DNA from: Chondrus crispus
Lineage: Eukaryota; Rhodophyta; Florideophyceae; Gigartinales; Gigartinaceae
Reading direction: 5' to 3'
DNA length: 64,000 nucleotides
NCBI RefSeq assembly: GCF_000350225.1
Contig: NW_005179389.1
Span: 186,001-250,000 of the forward strand
This document shows positions 9,979-20,101 of the stretch, piece after piece. Under the pieces are notes generated by a model. The model had not been told where the DNA came from. It saw nothing but the letters and a program-made list of their open reading frames with translations, and did not search any database. The position numbers were made by a program, and so were the translations under genes. The stretch's first letter is position 1, and every line of letters begins with the position of its first letter.

Positions 9979-11787
9979 TTACGCCAGTGACCCGGGCACG
10001 ACGCAGTTTGCGGCACCCGAGTCGAAAGTATTGGTCCCTGCAGGGCACGCACTACACCTCGCGGCTCCAGGTCTACTAAACGTCCCTGCAGAACACAACT
10101 CGCATGGCTGATCTCCCGAAGATGTTCGTCCGCGAAACGTTCCTGCAGGGCATTTCGTGCACCCCTCTACACCCGACACTCCTGTCGTGCCCAAACGACA
10201 CGTGCGGCAGACGCCATCGAAGAGCTCCCGTGCATCGAAGTAGCCTGACACGCACTTGCATTCGTCATCCCCCCAGAAGATGCCATTGCATCGCGTGCAC
10301 ATTGTGGCCCTCCCACCTTTGCTCGTAAATTCAGACGGACAGCTTTCGCATTTTCCCGTTTTCGGAACAAACCTTTGGAATGTTGAACACGGCGGTCGCT
10401 CTGAGACATCTGGCCCATCGCAGTTGAAGCTTAAACGATCGAAATTCCTCCTTGTCGTTCCCCTCGGACACCCCGTCGCCGGAAGAATGCATTCGGAGCG
10501 CAAGGAATTTGGTACTGTTCCCGAAGGACATCTCACACATTTCGTTTGTCCCCGACGACCCTGAAAGCTTCCCGGTGGGCAGGGACGACATTTCGCGCTT
10601 CCCGGACGGTCAGCGAACGACCCTTCGAAGCATCTGAAGCAAGAGTTACCATTTGTCTCGTCTCCCTCGAAAAACTCGTCACCTCGAAAGAATCCCAGTG
10701 CGCATCGCTCGCAACGCCCCGCTGGTGTCCTGGCAAGGCCCAGCTTGCATGTGCACATCAGTTGCGTCAAAGACCTATCATTTGGCATTCCGTTGGAACG
10801 CTCCTCACCTCGCGGACACCGTACACATTTGGTGTCAATCCCTCCTTTGCTTTGAGTATTGCTGGGACAAAGATCGCACCTACTCGTCCTTCGATTATAC
10901 CGCTCAGACGTCTCGCAACGCTGACACACTCCCCGAAAGTTGCGGAAAAAGTTGGAAGGACACGGTGTGTCATCTGGTACGCAAGATGTAGCCCCTGTGA
11001 CGGAAGTGTTTTCCCCTGGTTGACATCTTTTACAGCTACCGAAAGTGCCCGCTGTCCCTGCAGGACATGGGACGCACATTGTCGCACCGTCTTTCTTGTC
11101 GCCTCTGAAGCCATCTGGGCACCTACCGCAGAAACTAGTGCTTCCATCGTGGGATAGGAACGAGCCGCATGTCTGGCAAATCCCGTTAAAATTGACATTG
11201 CCTTTCCCAGGAGGGCAACGCTTGCACGACGATGCTCCTACTTCAGAGACTGTACCGTCTGGACAGGAATCGCATTTCAGCGAGTTGGGGCGGGCGGTGA
11301 AAGAACGTTCTTCACACGGTCGACATTTGAGTTCAAGCGGCTTCCTTTCGCATATGCCGAAGACAACACAGACATCGCAGACCATCTCTGGACCAACGAA
11401 AACCTCTACCCCTTGAGGACATTTGGAAAGGAAAGTGCCCGCTGGACAGGACAGACATCGATCAGCTCCTTCAGGAGAGCTCTTCCCGGATGCACATGGC
11501 TTGCATACAGCGCTAGACTTGGCGCCAAGGGTTGTACTGAACGTGCCAGACTTGCAAGGTTGGCAAATGTCAACTCCCGGTGCCCCCGTAAATGGGTTAA
11601 AGAAGCCTTTTGGACATGGAATACACTCCGTAGCTCCTTTCTTGTCTTGATACGTCCCCTGAGGACACGGTAAACATCTCATTCCTTTGCGGAAAGTTCC
11701 AATTTCGCATTCCGGAACTGCAGCGTGTGACAGAGCCACAAATAAAGAGAAAGCAAGAATTAAAAATGAAATAGTTCCACTTGCCAT
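9979..11787 (-). CDS. Secreted GCC2/GCC3-type cysteine-rich protein, copy 2
   Basis: A 602-residue intact frame, inverted paralogue of 6115-7926. The signal peptide is MASGTISFLILAFSLFVALS with cleavage near S-H-A. The Cys-module order and spacing match copy 1 throughout, including the shared end NTFDSGAANCVVPGSLA. By eye roughly three quarters of residues are identical, with most changes between the cysteines. Glycine-run and linker lengths differ slightly (copy 1 has an EDSGGGGG stretch where this copy has RTSSGDQ). Both copies are uninterrupted, so both may be functional, probably secreted or cell-surface. No catalytic motif is seen. It converges on copy 1 across a ~2-kb spacer. Confidence 0.85.
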   Translation of the reverse strand: MASGTISFLILAFSLFVALSHAAVPECEIGTFRKGMRCLPCPQGTYQDKKGATECIPCPKGFFNPFTGAPGVDICQPCKSGTFSTTLGAKSSAVCKPCASGKSSPEGADRCLSCPAGTFLSKCPQGVEVFVGPEMVCDVCVVFGICERKPLELKCRPCEERSFTARPNSLKCDSCPDGTVSEVGASSCKRCPPGKGNVNFNGICQTCGSFLSHDGSTSFCGRCPDGFRGDKKDGATMCVPCPAGTAGTFGSCKRCQPGENTSVTGATSCVPDDTPCPSNFFRNFRGVCQRCETSERYNRRTSRCDLCPSNTQSKGGIDTKCVRCPRGEERSNGMPNDRSLTQLMCTCKLGLARTPAGRCERCALGFFRGDEFFEGDETNGNSCFRCFEGSFADRPGSAKCRPCPPGSFQGRRGQTKCVRCPSGTVPNSLRSECILPATGCPRGTTRRNFDRLSFNCDGPDVSERPPCSTFQRFVPKTGKCESCPSEFTSKGGRATMCTRCNGIFWGDDECKCVSGYFDARELFDGVCRTCRLGTTGVSGVEGCTKCPAGTFRGRTSSGDQPCELCSAGTFSRPGAARCSACPAGTNTFDSGAANCVVPGSLA

Positions 11788-11926
11788 CGTTGTGATGATT
11801 GTTGAACGAAATAGTGTCGTAGGCCTAATTGACTTTGAGACGTTTACTGACGAACTTGTGCGTGCGGCTCAAAATCGCTGCTACTGTAGAAGGACCCCGA
11901 GAAGGTCTTTCGCGTGTGTTCTCTGT

Positions 11927-11950
11927 TCAATTTATAGGCGGAGCTGTCGC
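11927..11950 (-). promoter_or_regulatory. TATA-box promoter block of the second GCC-repeat gene
   Basis: On the minus strand GCGACAGCTCCGCC is followed by CTATAAATTGAACAG, about 145 bp upstream of the ATG at 11787. It is the counterpart of the block at 5955-5984. Sequence further upstream no longer matches copy 1, so this is also the duplication edge. Confidence 0.6.
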
Positions 11951-12851
11951 TAAAATGTACAGTACCATTCCAAGCTTCTCGCAGAAGACTTCCTGCAGTG
12001 TTCTAAAACCCTCATAGTTACATATTGGGTCTTACAATGAAGAGAAGGCTGAAAGAATGCATGCCCTGTCGACATCATGTTAGATGCAATGAAAGAGGAT
12101 TGCCCAGATTAACAAATTGAAATGTCTATCCACCGCAAGGCTCCTTGCTGGACATTTTTGTTTTGACTTGATCTCATCAGAATAATCAACAAAAGAGGAC
12201 TTTGCACACTGGACCTATCTGGAGCTATCCTGTCGTTGAGATATATCCAAATAATAGCAACAAAACCCGTTTAGTGACGTCATTACGAGAGTATCACCCC
12301 ACAAGGAGAGCAGCAGGGAATCTTATTGGCTGGATCTTTGTGTATTACGCGTGTCGTGCAATAGTCAATGCACGATTGGCTTCTTCCCTCGGTGTCGAGT
12401 GCGGAACGTTGCGCAACCACAACGAAAGCATGAAGCCCCTTGAATCCCTCGAGAACGCCTTGATGGTCAACATCTCGGAAAACACTGGCGAGCACGAACC
12501 CCGCCGCCCCCTATTCTTTCCTCTGTGACGTCATGAGACTGGGAAAGAAGTTTACCCCTCCTGCAGTTGCAAGCCATACATCACTCCAGCGGGGCCCTGT
12601 ATGCACAACTTGACTCGATACGCCCATGTACCGAGGAGGACGCATTACCTACTGCCTTTGATTCAAAGTTTGTTTAAGCCGTAACAAGACTTACAGTCCT
12701 TGAAATCCATGAAACTTTGTCGGTCAAACGCAACCGAAATGTCAGCAACTGCAGCCTCCATCAATATCACCTCTTGCCTCCTTCTCGCCAAGAGACTATC
12801 GAAAAAGGCCGTAATTCATGTACCTGCAAGTCATATCCCTAGCATTTCTAT
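11951..12851. other. No supported gene; one conserved interspersed block
   Basis: Only short frames without motifs. A block at about 12576-12655 (core CTTGACTCGATACGCCC at 12609) is repeated in diverged form at about 23988-24066 (CTTGACTCGATGCGCCC at 24019). Both copies lie within a few hundred bases of the GGATCAGTATACTGATCC palindromes. Confidence 0.5.
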
Positions 12852-12923
12852 GGATCAGTATACTGATCCTTCAGCAATTTTGGGGTTTCCCAGATCTTGG
12901 CCTATGGATCAGTATACTGATCC
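12852..12923. repeat. Pair of identical 18-bp palindromes
   Basis: GGATCAGTATACTGATCC, a perfect palindrome, occurs at 12852-12869 and again at 12906-12923. In both cases it is preceded by TAT. The same 18-mer is found as a second pair at 23745-23762 and 23950-23967. It is too long and too frequent to be chance. Confidence 0.9.
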
Positions 12924-12943
12924 GTAGACCCGACTTGAGGAGT

Positions 12944-13174
12944 TGTGGTACTGTGACACAGTACCTTGTGGGAAGTGTCAGCTGTCCCTCTCTTGCATTT
13001 GACATTATTTGATGCACCATGATGGTGCATGCATTCTAGAAGAGAGGAACTGTCTAGCCATTTCTGTAGTTTTCCGGTAGTCAAATCCATACATAAAGCC
13101 TCAAAGCCCTGAGGTTCAAAAGAATAAAGGGCATCGATCCCAAGACCTCCACGGGTTGTGGAGTGCTGGCAATA
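12944..13174 (+). repeat. 5' LTR of the chromovirus
   Basis: 231 bp, base-for-base identical to 18039-18269. It contains internal dyads (GTACTGTGACACAGTAC; TGCACCATGATGGTGCA) and an AATAAA at about 13122 that could serve as polyadenylation signal. Confidence 0.93.
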
Positions 13175-13204
13175 GTGATCACTAAGCCTCCTTAGGTTAC
13201 GATC

Positions 13205-16200
13205 ATGAGTTTGAAAAACCATTCTACTGTCGGGCCGCCGGTTTTTATTCCAGAGCGACATCCCGAACTAACAGAACTTGGACGAAAGACGATTCACATT
13301 TTTTTGCGGGAGAGGGAGCGCTATCTTCTACGCGTTTCAGAGGCAGAGTCACAAGGAAGTGATTTTAAACCGGTTTCGTTGGTCTCTTCTGTCGATTTCG
13401 ATTTGCTTGAATCACTTATTGACTTAGAAACTTTCCCCGGCGTCACTACGCGGGCTGAATTGAAGGACGAAACCCTTGAGAGATGGTTAATTGCTCAAGA
13501 CAACTACACGCTTGATAGTTTTACAGTTGAGGAGCTTGATTCTCTCGTGCGCAAGTCAGTGCGTATTAAAACTGCTGAAACTGACCCAAAGTTACGAATA
13601 CTTTCCCTCTTCACTGACTACAATACTTTCATGCGTAGCAAGAAATTGGATAATATCAAGACGGACAACCCCAAGGCAGCTGTTCGCCATATCTGCAGTT
13701 TGCTGCGACCCCCGACGCTCCGGAGGAAAATTGAAAACGACCTGGCTTTGCACAAGTCGTCTTTAAAGAAAGACTGGAAAGGTTTTTACAAATATGTGGT
13801 TGATATGGCAGTGGCTTGTGAACAATTTGTCCCATGCAATGAAAGAGAGTATCTTTCATCTGCTTACAACCGTTCTGACTACGATAAAAACGGAAACGAG
13901 TATAACAAGGGCAGACAAGGGCCACAGAGACATACGGATCGCCGCGTACAACGGGGAAAAACTTCCAACGGGACATCTGTTATGCCGAGCGACTTTCATC
14001 ACCCTAAATCGCGGTTTTCGTTTCGTAACGTTACGAGTGGCATAAACACGGATCCATATTCCCCAACCGACCCCCAGAAAAAACTCCCGCCGTCGTGTTT
14101 GAACACAAATACGTGTGCAGGCGAGAGACATTTTATCAACAAATGCCCGAAGTCGTCGCCAGAAACCAAGAAGCGCCTTTTGGAGCAATATTTACGAAAC
14201 AAGCCCAAACCATCAGGTGCCTTGAAACAGCTCACTGTCTCTGGTACGATTACACCAGAACAGAATCATACCCTTGCTGAGCGCCGCGACGGTCGTATCA
14301 AAGCCAAGTTGGCGGATACCATACCCGTCATTATCAATGGTGATTATGGCTCCGACCATGCTGCATTATCGGAGACACACCTCAACAAATTGGCCCTCTC
14401 GGATGTTTTTGTTTCGGTCTTGCCCTTGGCAACCCCTATCACCATGGAACTAGCTGTCAAAGGCGGAGATCAGCCGATTGTAATCACGGCGGAACAGAAG
14501 GCTCGTATTTCAACTACCCTTCAGACATTGGAGGGACCCTTCAGACTACGCAATGCGGAATATATGGTGTTTAAGGAGCCTATGGACGAGGTTTTGCTGT
14601 CGAGGCCACTTCTACAGTCCCTTGGATTTAATCTCGATGATCACTTGGTACGTGTTCGCCGTCAGTATAATGATGTGAATTGCTCGCATATTTCCTTTCA
14701 CGCCGACGCGAATATGGCAGCATCAGACCAACATGCCGGAGCTCTGTCTCGCTTAGTTTCTAAAGAGGTCATTACACAAGCAACCTTCCTGGCTGACAGC
14801 GAGGACGACAGTGCTGTGGCGCCTGCCAAAAAAAATGAACAGGAGACACCCGAGCTGGACATAATTGATGCAGGCGACCACGCTCAACAGAATGTAACCC
14901 CACATCTGGACCGCATGTTGACCGAAGCCATCGACAACGGCCTATCTTCCACCCATGCCGAAACTTTGAAAGGTATGCTCCGACAATACGTCGACGTGTT
15001 CCGTGTCAAACTTGGTTCCGATCCACCCGTCGATGTGCCACCAATGAACATCCGCCTCAAACCTGACGCAGAGCCCGTGCGTGTGAAACTACGACGATAT
15101 GCGCCACCCCAAGCAGCCTTTCTTCGCCACAAAGTTGCTGAATTGGAACGATTGGGGCTTGTGCGACGTAACAGTGAGAGCTCGTGGGCATGCGCCGCTC
15201 TCATTGTACCCAAGCACGGACCGGAACAATTCCGATTCACTACAGATTTGCGACCTGTCAACAAAGTTACCCTGCCACATGCCTGGCCCATGCCCGACCT
15301 TGAAACAGTGATCTGTCGATTAGCCGGGAAGACATGTTTTGCTGCCATCGATTTGTGTCAAGGATACTGGCAACTGCCTCTCGCTGCGAAATCGCAGGAG
15401 TGCCAAAGTTTCATCACGCCTGATGGCGTATACACCCCTACTCGTGTCAGGCATGGGCAGAGAAACGCTGTGGCTTACTGTCAAAGTTCAGTACAACTGA
15501 TCTGCCATGATATCTCGGATAAGCTACTTCTTTGGCTCGACGACATGCTTTTTCACGCCAAAGACGCAACTGAACTTTTGGATACTCTCAAAAAGTTTTT
15601 CCAGCTCTGTCAGAGTCGAGGACTCAAGCTACATGCGTCCAAATGCAAACTTTTCCTGCGCGAAGTTAAGTGGTGTGGACGGTTAATCAGCGACACAGGG
15701 GTACGCATGGACCCTGCTCGCCTACAGGCTTTGCTAGACATGCCCCATCCACAAAAAGGTGATGAGCTGCAACAATTCACCTGTGCCGCTAACTGGATGC
15801 GCGCGGGTATTCCAGAGTTCACGACCTTGATGGCCCCTTTAATTGCACTTTTGGAAAACGTTTATAATAAGGCAGGTGGTCGGACGAAGCGGCGTGCCTC
15901 TAAGATCAAGCTGGGAGACGTCGGATGGGCTGAGGTACATTCCCAAGCTTTTAGCAACGCCAAGAACGCTCTTGCGCATTCCGTCACTCTCGCTCACCCA
16001 GACGCTTCGAAACTGTTATGTTTATTCACCGATGCCAGCGACAAGCATTGGTCCGGTGTACTAACGCAGATCGCGCCGTGCGAGTTGGACCTACCGGTGG
16101 CAGAACAAAAACACTCTCCGCTCGCTTTCCTTTCTGGTTCTTTTAAAGACGCCAGCTCGCGCTGGTCTACACCCGAAAAGGAAGCGGCAGCAATCATTTT

Positions 16201-18028
16201 TAGCGTCGAGCGCCTCGACTACCTCCTCATGCGCCCACAAGGTTTTCATCTGTTCACTGATCACAGCAATCTTGTTTTCATATTCAACCCCGAATACTGT
16301 GCAGCACGGATGACAAAAGCCAACTTGGGCAAGATACAACGTTGGGGTATGACTCTAGCTAATTTCAGCTACACCATCATACATATATCCGGAGAAGACA
16401 ACTGCTGGGCTGATCTTTTGTCACGCTGGGGATCGGAGCCAGAAAACACTCGTAACCAAGCGGTGGAAGTCCAACATCTGCGCATTGCTGCACTCTTCCA
16501 AGCTCCCTTTGCCCCCGATTACGTCCCAGATTTCACATGGCCGTCCACGGCCGACATTTTTGCCGCACAACAGGCAATTACGGATGAAGACAAATCCGAT
16601 TTTAGTTTGACCTTGAGTGGTGGTTTACTTAAGACTCGAGACGGTTCCATCTTCATTCCGGCTACCTGCACCCATTTACAACTGCGTATCTGCGTCATTT
16701 GTCACTGTGGTCGTGCTGGTCATCGGGCGTTTGAAAGTACACACAGGTCTATCAAAGAACATTATTTTTGGAACACCATGCATGCGGACATCTCATCCTT
16801 CTGTCGTTCGTGTCTGCATTGTGTCGCGACAGTCGCAGGGAAACGTGTCCCTCGCCCGTATGGCCATGCACTTCATTCCGATAAGCCCAACGAGATCATT
16901 CATTTTGACTTCTTGTATATGGGGGACAGTGTGACTACGCACAAATACGCTTTAATCATCAAAGATGACGCCTCGATGTATACGTGGTTACAACTCGCTA
17001 CAGAACCAGACGCTGAGTCAGCTGTCAACGCTCTGCTTAACTGGTTCGCAGCCTTTGGTGTCTCGCCAGTATGGATCTCTGATAGAGGCAGCCATTTCAA
17101 AAATATCCTTATGGATAAGGTTAATCGCGCGCTTCATGCCCACCATCACTTTACCACACCCAACACACCTCAAGCAAATGGAACAGTAGAAAGAGTTTGC
17201 CGCGAAGTCCTTCGAACTTGCCATGCCCTTCTTTCAGAATTCCGTATGCAAGAAAAAGAATGGCCGTACATTCTTCCAATCATTCAATCCGTTTTGAACC
17301 ACGCGAAGGTGGCGAGTCTTGGTCACCGTGCGCCTATTACAGTGTTCTCTGGTTTACCACCGGACAACCCTCTCAGCCTTATCGTTCCCCCAACACACTC
17401 AAAGCCCAAGTCTCTCGATTCAATCAAGCTTTTACGGTGCATACGTACTGACGCTCTTCTTGAATCGTTGGAATCCTTGCATCAAGACGTGGCCGCCCGA
17501 AGGACCAAACGCAGAGAGGCCTCCATCAACGCACATAATCGAAAGACCAATGTGCAACACGCAAACTTCTCTGTTGGCGACTTCGTCTTAGTCGCCAAGC
17601 GCATAGCACAAGATGGAAGAAAGCTTCAACTCCAGTGGTTAGGACCGCAAAAAATTATCCGTGCTGTATCTGATTGGGTCTATGAGTGCCAGGATTTGGT
17701 CAATGAAAGGATCGCGCTTGTCCATGCCAATAGATTGAAGTTCTACGCCGATTCACAACTTAATGTGACTCAGGAATTACTCGATACTATCGACCATAAT
17801 GACATTCACTACAATGTCGCACTAAAGCTCTTGGATCTGCGCTACAATTTCAGGGAGAAGAGATACGAGGTTCGCGTTAAATGGAAAGGATTCGCACACG
17901 AGGAACCTAATTGGGAATCTCTGCAGTGCATGCATGAAGATATCCCAGATATGGTGGAACAATTTCTTAAGACCTTTGCGGACAAAGCTAAGGTTCAGCG
18001 AGCCCGAAACTCCTTACGGAGTCTTTGA
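13205..18028 (+). CDS. Chromovirus Gag-Pol polyprotein
   Basis: 1607 residues in one frame. Gag occupies about 1-370, with a zinc-knuckle-like C-x5-C-x4-H-x4-C at 298-314 (one residue longer than the usual CCHC start). The protease region near residue 380 reads GDYGSDHAALS, so the usual D-T/S-G triad is D-Y-G. Reverse transcriptase is about 630-830, with FAAIDLCQGYWQL and W-L-D-D (Asp 779, 780) in place of Y-x-D-D. RNase H is about 930-1060 (LFTDASD, Asp 943). Integrase has the HHCC finger (CHCGRAGH to CRSCLHC) and catalytic Asp1235, Asp1293 and Glu1329, the last pair with exact D-35-E spacing. A chromodomain at about 1537-1590 carries the aromatic residues RYEV, VKWKG and NWES, which in chromoviruses steers integration to modified histones. 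No stop or frameshift is seen. Gag and Pol share a frame, so a Gag/Pol ratio mechanism is not evident. Confidence 0.95.
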   Translation: MSLKNHSTVGPPVFIPERHPELTELGRKTIHIFLRERERYLLRVSEAESQGSDFKPVSLVSSVDFDLLESLIDLETFPGVTTRAELKDETLERWLIAQDNYTLDSFTVEELDSLVRKSVRIKTAETDPKLRILSLFTDYNTFMRSKKLDNIKTDNPKAAVRHICSLLRPPTLRRKIENDLALHKSSLKKDWKGFYKYVVDMAVACEQFVPCNEREYLSSAYNRSDYDKNGNEYNKGRQGPQRHTDRRVQRGKTSNGTSVMPSDFHHPKSRFSFRNVTSGINTDPYSPTDPQKKLPPSCLNTNTCAGERHFINKCPKSSPETKKRLLEQYLRNKPKPSGALKQLTVSGTITPEQNHTLAERRDGRIKAKLADTIPVIINGDYGSDHAALSETHLNKLALSDVFVSVLPLATPITMELAVKGGDQPIVITAEQKARISTTLQTLEGPFRLRNAEYMVFKEPMDEVLLSRPLLQSLGFNLDDHLVRVRRQYNDVNCSHISFHADANMAASDQHAGALSRLVSKEVITQATFLADSEDDSAVAPAKKNEQETPELDIIDAGDHAQQNVTPHLDRMLTEAIDNGLSSTHAETLKGMLRQYVDVFRVKLGSDPPVDVPPMNIRLKPDAEPVRVKLRRYAPPQAAFLRHKVAELERLGLVRRNSESSWACAALIVPKHGPEQFRFTTDLRPVNKVTLPHAWPMPDLETVICRLAGKTCFAAIDLCQGYWQLPLAAKSQECQSFITPDGVYTPTRVRHGQRNAVAYCQSSVQLICHDISDKLLLWLDDMLFHAKDATELLDTLKKFFQLCQSRGLKLHASKCKLFLREVKWCGRLISDTGVRMDPARLQALLDMPHPQKGDELQQFTCAANWMRAGIPEFTTLMAPLIALLENVYNKAGGRTKRRASKIKLGDVGWAEVHSQAFSNAKNALAHSVTLAHPDASKLLCLFTDASDKHWSGVLTQIAPCELDLPVAEQKHSPLAFLSGSFKDASSRWSTPEKEAAAIIFSVERLDYLLMRPQGFHLFTDHSNLVFIFNPEYCAARMTKANLGKIQRWGMTLANFSYTIIHISGEDNCWADLLSRWGSEPENTRNQAVEVQHLRIAALFQAPFAPDYVPDFTWPSTADIFAAQQAITDEDKSDFSLTLSGGLLKTRDGSIFIPATCTHLQLRICVICHCGRAGHRAFESTHRSIKEHYFWNTMHADISSFCRSCLHCVATVAGKRVPRPYGHALHSDKPNEIIHFDFLYMGDSVTTHKYALIIKDDASMYTWLQLATEPDAESAVNALLNWFAAFGVSPVWISDRGSHFKNILMDKVNRALHAHHHFTTPNTPQANGTVERVCREVLRTCHALLSEFRMQEKEWPYILPIIQSVLNHAKVASLGHRAPITVFSGLPPDNPLSLIVPPTHSKPKSLDSIKLLRCIRTDALLESLESLHQDVAARRTKRREASINAHNRKTNVQHANFSVGDFVLVAKRIAQDGRKLQLQWLGPQKIIRAVSDWVYECQDLVNERIALVHANRLKFYADSQLNVTQELLDTIDHNDIHYNVALKLLDLRYNFREKRYEVRVKWKGFAHEEPNWESLQCMHEDIPDMVEQFLKTFADKAKVQRARNSLRSL

Positions 18029-18038
18029 GAGGGAGGAC

Positions 18039-18269
18039 TGTGGTACTGTGACACAGTACCTTGTGGGAAGTGTCAGCTGTCCCTCTCTTGCATTTGACAT
18101 TATTTGATGCACCATGATGGTGCATGCATTCTAGAAGAGAGGAACTGTCTAGCCATTTCTGTAGTTTTCCGGTAGTCAAATCCATACATAAAGCCTCAAA
18201 GCCCTGAGGTTCAAAAGAATAAAGGGCATCGATCCCAAGACCTCCACGGGTTGTGGAGTGCTGGCAATA
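18039..18269 (+). repeat. 3' LTR of the chromovirus
   Basis: 231 bp, identical to the 5' LTR. It is preceded by the polypurine tract and followed by the GGAGT target duplication. Confidence 0.93.
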
Positions 18270-20101
18270 GGAGTGTTTTGAGCACCCTATAAGGGTCTCT
18301 TACAGTCTGCTTCATAGATCAAAGCCGGTATCGACCGAAAGAGCTCATTACCCCGAATCATTCAAGTTTTCAAAAATAAAAAAAAACGGCAAAGTGGAAG
18401 CAACAGGACACCCACTTCCTTGCACAAGAGGCTTAGGACTACCATATCAACCGTTCTTCCTACATCACCGCAGCCCGAAGGTGACGACAGGGCTCGCAGC
18501 GAGAGGGCTCACGGCCGTGGGAGGGACCGAGCCCGTGGAAGAGTCCGAGGGCGCGGAAGAGGAGGAGTTCGCGGGGCTGCGCAGAGCTTGCGTGGGAAGT
18601 CAGCGGCTGTGCAAGGCTGGCGGATAATTAGTCAAGGTGCCCTGGGTGTCGTTATCGCGGAGGAAGTGGTTGGGGAGCGGGCGAGGTTGTTTTGACTTCT
18701 GCAATCGCGAAGATGCCGGAGGCAAGGCTTGTACGAGATTTGACGGCAACCAGAGGAAGCTTTGTCACTTTATTTGTTGACGATGTACTAAATAAATGCA
18801 TGGAATGGACTAATGAACACATTTTACTTCATGATCTCCCAGTTGAAAAACTTAAGCTATGGGACATGTACCGGTTTGTTTCCGTAGTGCTGCTGTCGTA
18901 TACAACAGGGCTTAGTGTACAGAAGTCCATTGAAATCTGGAACTGTTTGGTTAAGACGCACCTTCTCTGGCGAGAATACGTTTTATTGCTAACAACATCA
19001 AGGCATACCCTGTGATGGGCCGTGGTACCACTGGAGAGAGCTCTTGGAACTCCCAGAGGGACCAAACAGTGCAACGGAGTGAGTTTGAACACGCTGCATT
19101 TCAACTGTCATGTAGAATGTTTTTTAACTCGCCTTACACAACCTTAACGCTCGACAATGACCTGTACTGGACAAGGGCGAGCGATAATAAGGCCAAAATA
19201 ATATCTAACCGCAAGGCTGACAAAGAGTGATACTGCGCTGACGCTCTGGCAGATCACTTCTCGCAGCTAACGCTATTTGTACGATTTCGCCGCCGGGGCC
19301 AATCGCAGACTTCTAGTGTGGATGAGATGCTGTCGATGGTTCTTAAAGACCAGGGATCTCACAATCACCATGGAGTAATTGTGACAGCCGACAGAGGCTA
19401 TTGGAAAGTTGTCGCCGCTTCGTAGTTTGCTCGTGCAAGAAACTGGATCCCTCTTCGTGATGCCGAAGCACCTCCTGCACTGTTCTAGTACAATTACGTA
19501 CCACAACCCCCGGCGTAATGACAACAGCTCGGGAGGGCGTGTGCTACCGTAGCGAGCAGGCGTATACGCGCCCGCCGCCGTGCACAGTAGTACCCCAAGG
19601 GTCCGATGTGGAACAGCCGGTAACAGCGAGCGTGGCCACGGGTAACACGTGGAACAACCGTTAGACGGGATCGTGGCCGCGGGCACACGTGTATAATCCG
19701 TACGGTGACTAACTAGTAATTGGTAGTTAGTGGCACAAATTAGCCAATTTAGCGTAGTAGATGGTATACAGTAAGTAATAGCTACTGTAGCGGGACAGGT
19801 GCCCTGGCGTCCCACTTAGGGGTTAAGACCGGGGCCCGTTCCAGGAAACGGGAGGCAGACTCGCCTCCCCTCCCTTTACGGCTAATTGCTATCTTCGTTC
19901 CGGTTTCCCTTTTAGTCTCAAGCTTCTAACCCGTGACCGGCCGTCTGGATCTAACACTACTGACCGCCTGCGCGTCACCGGCCACGTGAGCCTTCTCTCT
20001 TTTCGAGTCCATCTGTGCGGTCTGCGTTCGCGAGTGGATTACCCAGCGGGGCGCAATCTTTTACCTCTAACCCCCCACGTTTCGGAGTGGTCGGGACGAA
20101 G

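Larger units (their letters stand above)
12944..18269 (+). mobile_element. Complete Ty3/gypsy chromovirus
   Basis: A 5326-bp LTR retrotransposon: two identical 231-bp LTRs (12944-13174, 18039-18269), a single Gag-Pol frame and a purine tract (GAGAGGGAGGA, 18027-18037) just before the 3' LTR. A 5-bp target duplication GGAGT stands at 12939-12943 and 18270-18274. The LTR begins TGTGG and ends AATA, so the 3' edge is not the usual CA; a 4-bp GAGT duplication with one more LTR base is an equivalent reading. The internal region opens GTGATCACTAAGCC, which is not a canonical TGG-starting primer-binding site. LTR identity and the open frame indicate recent insertion. Confidence 0.93.
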
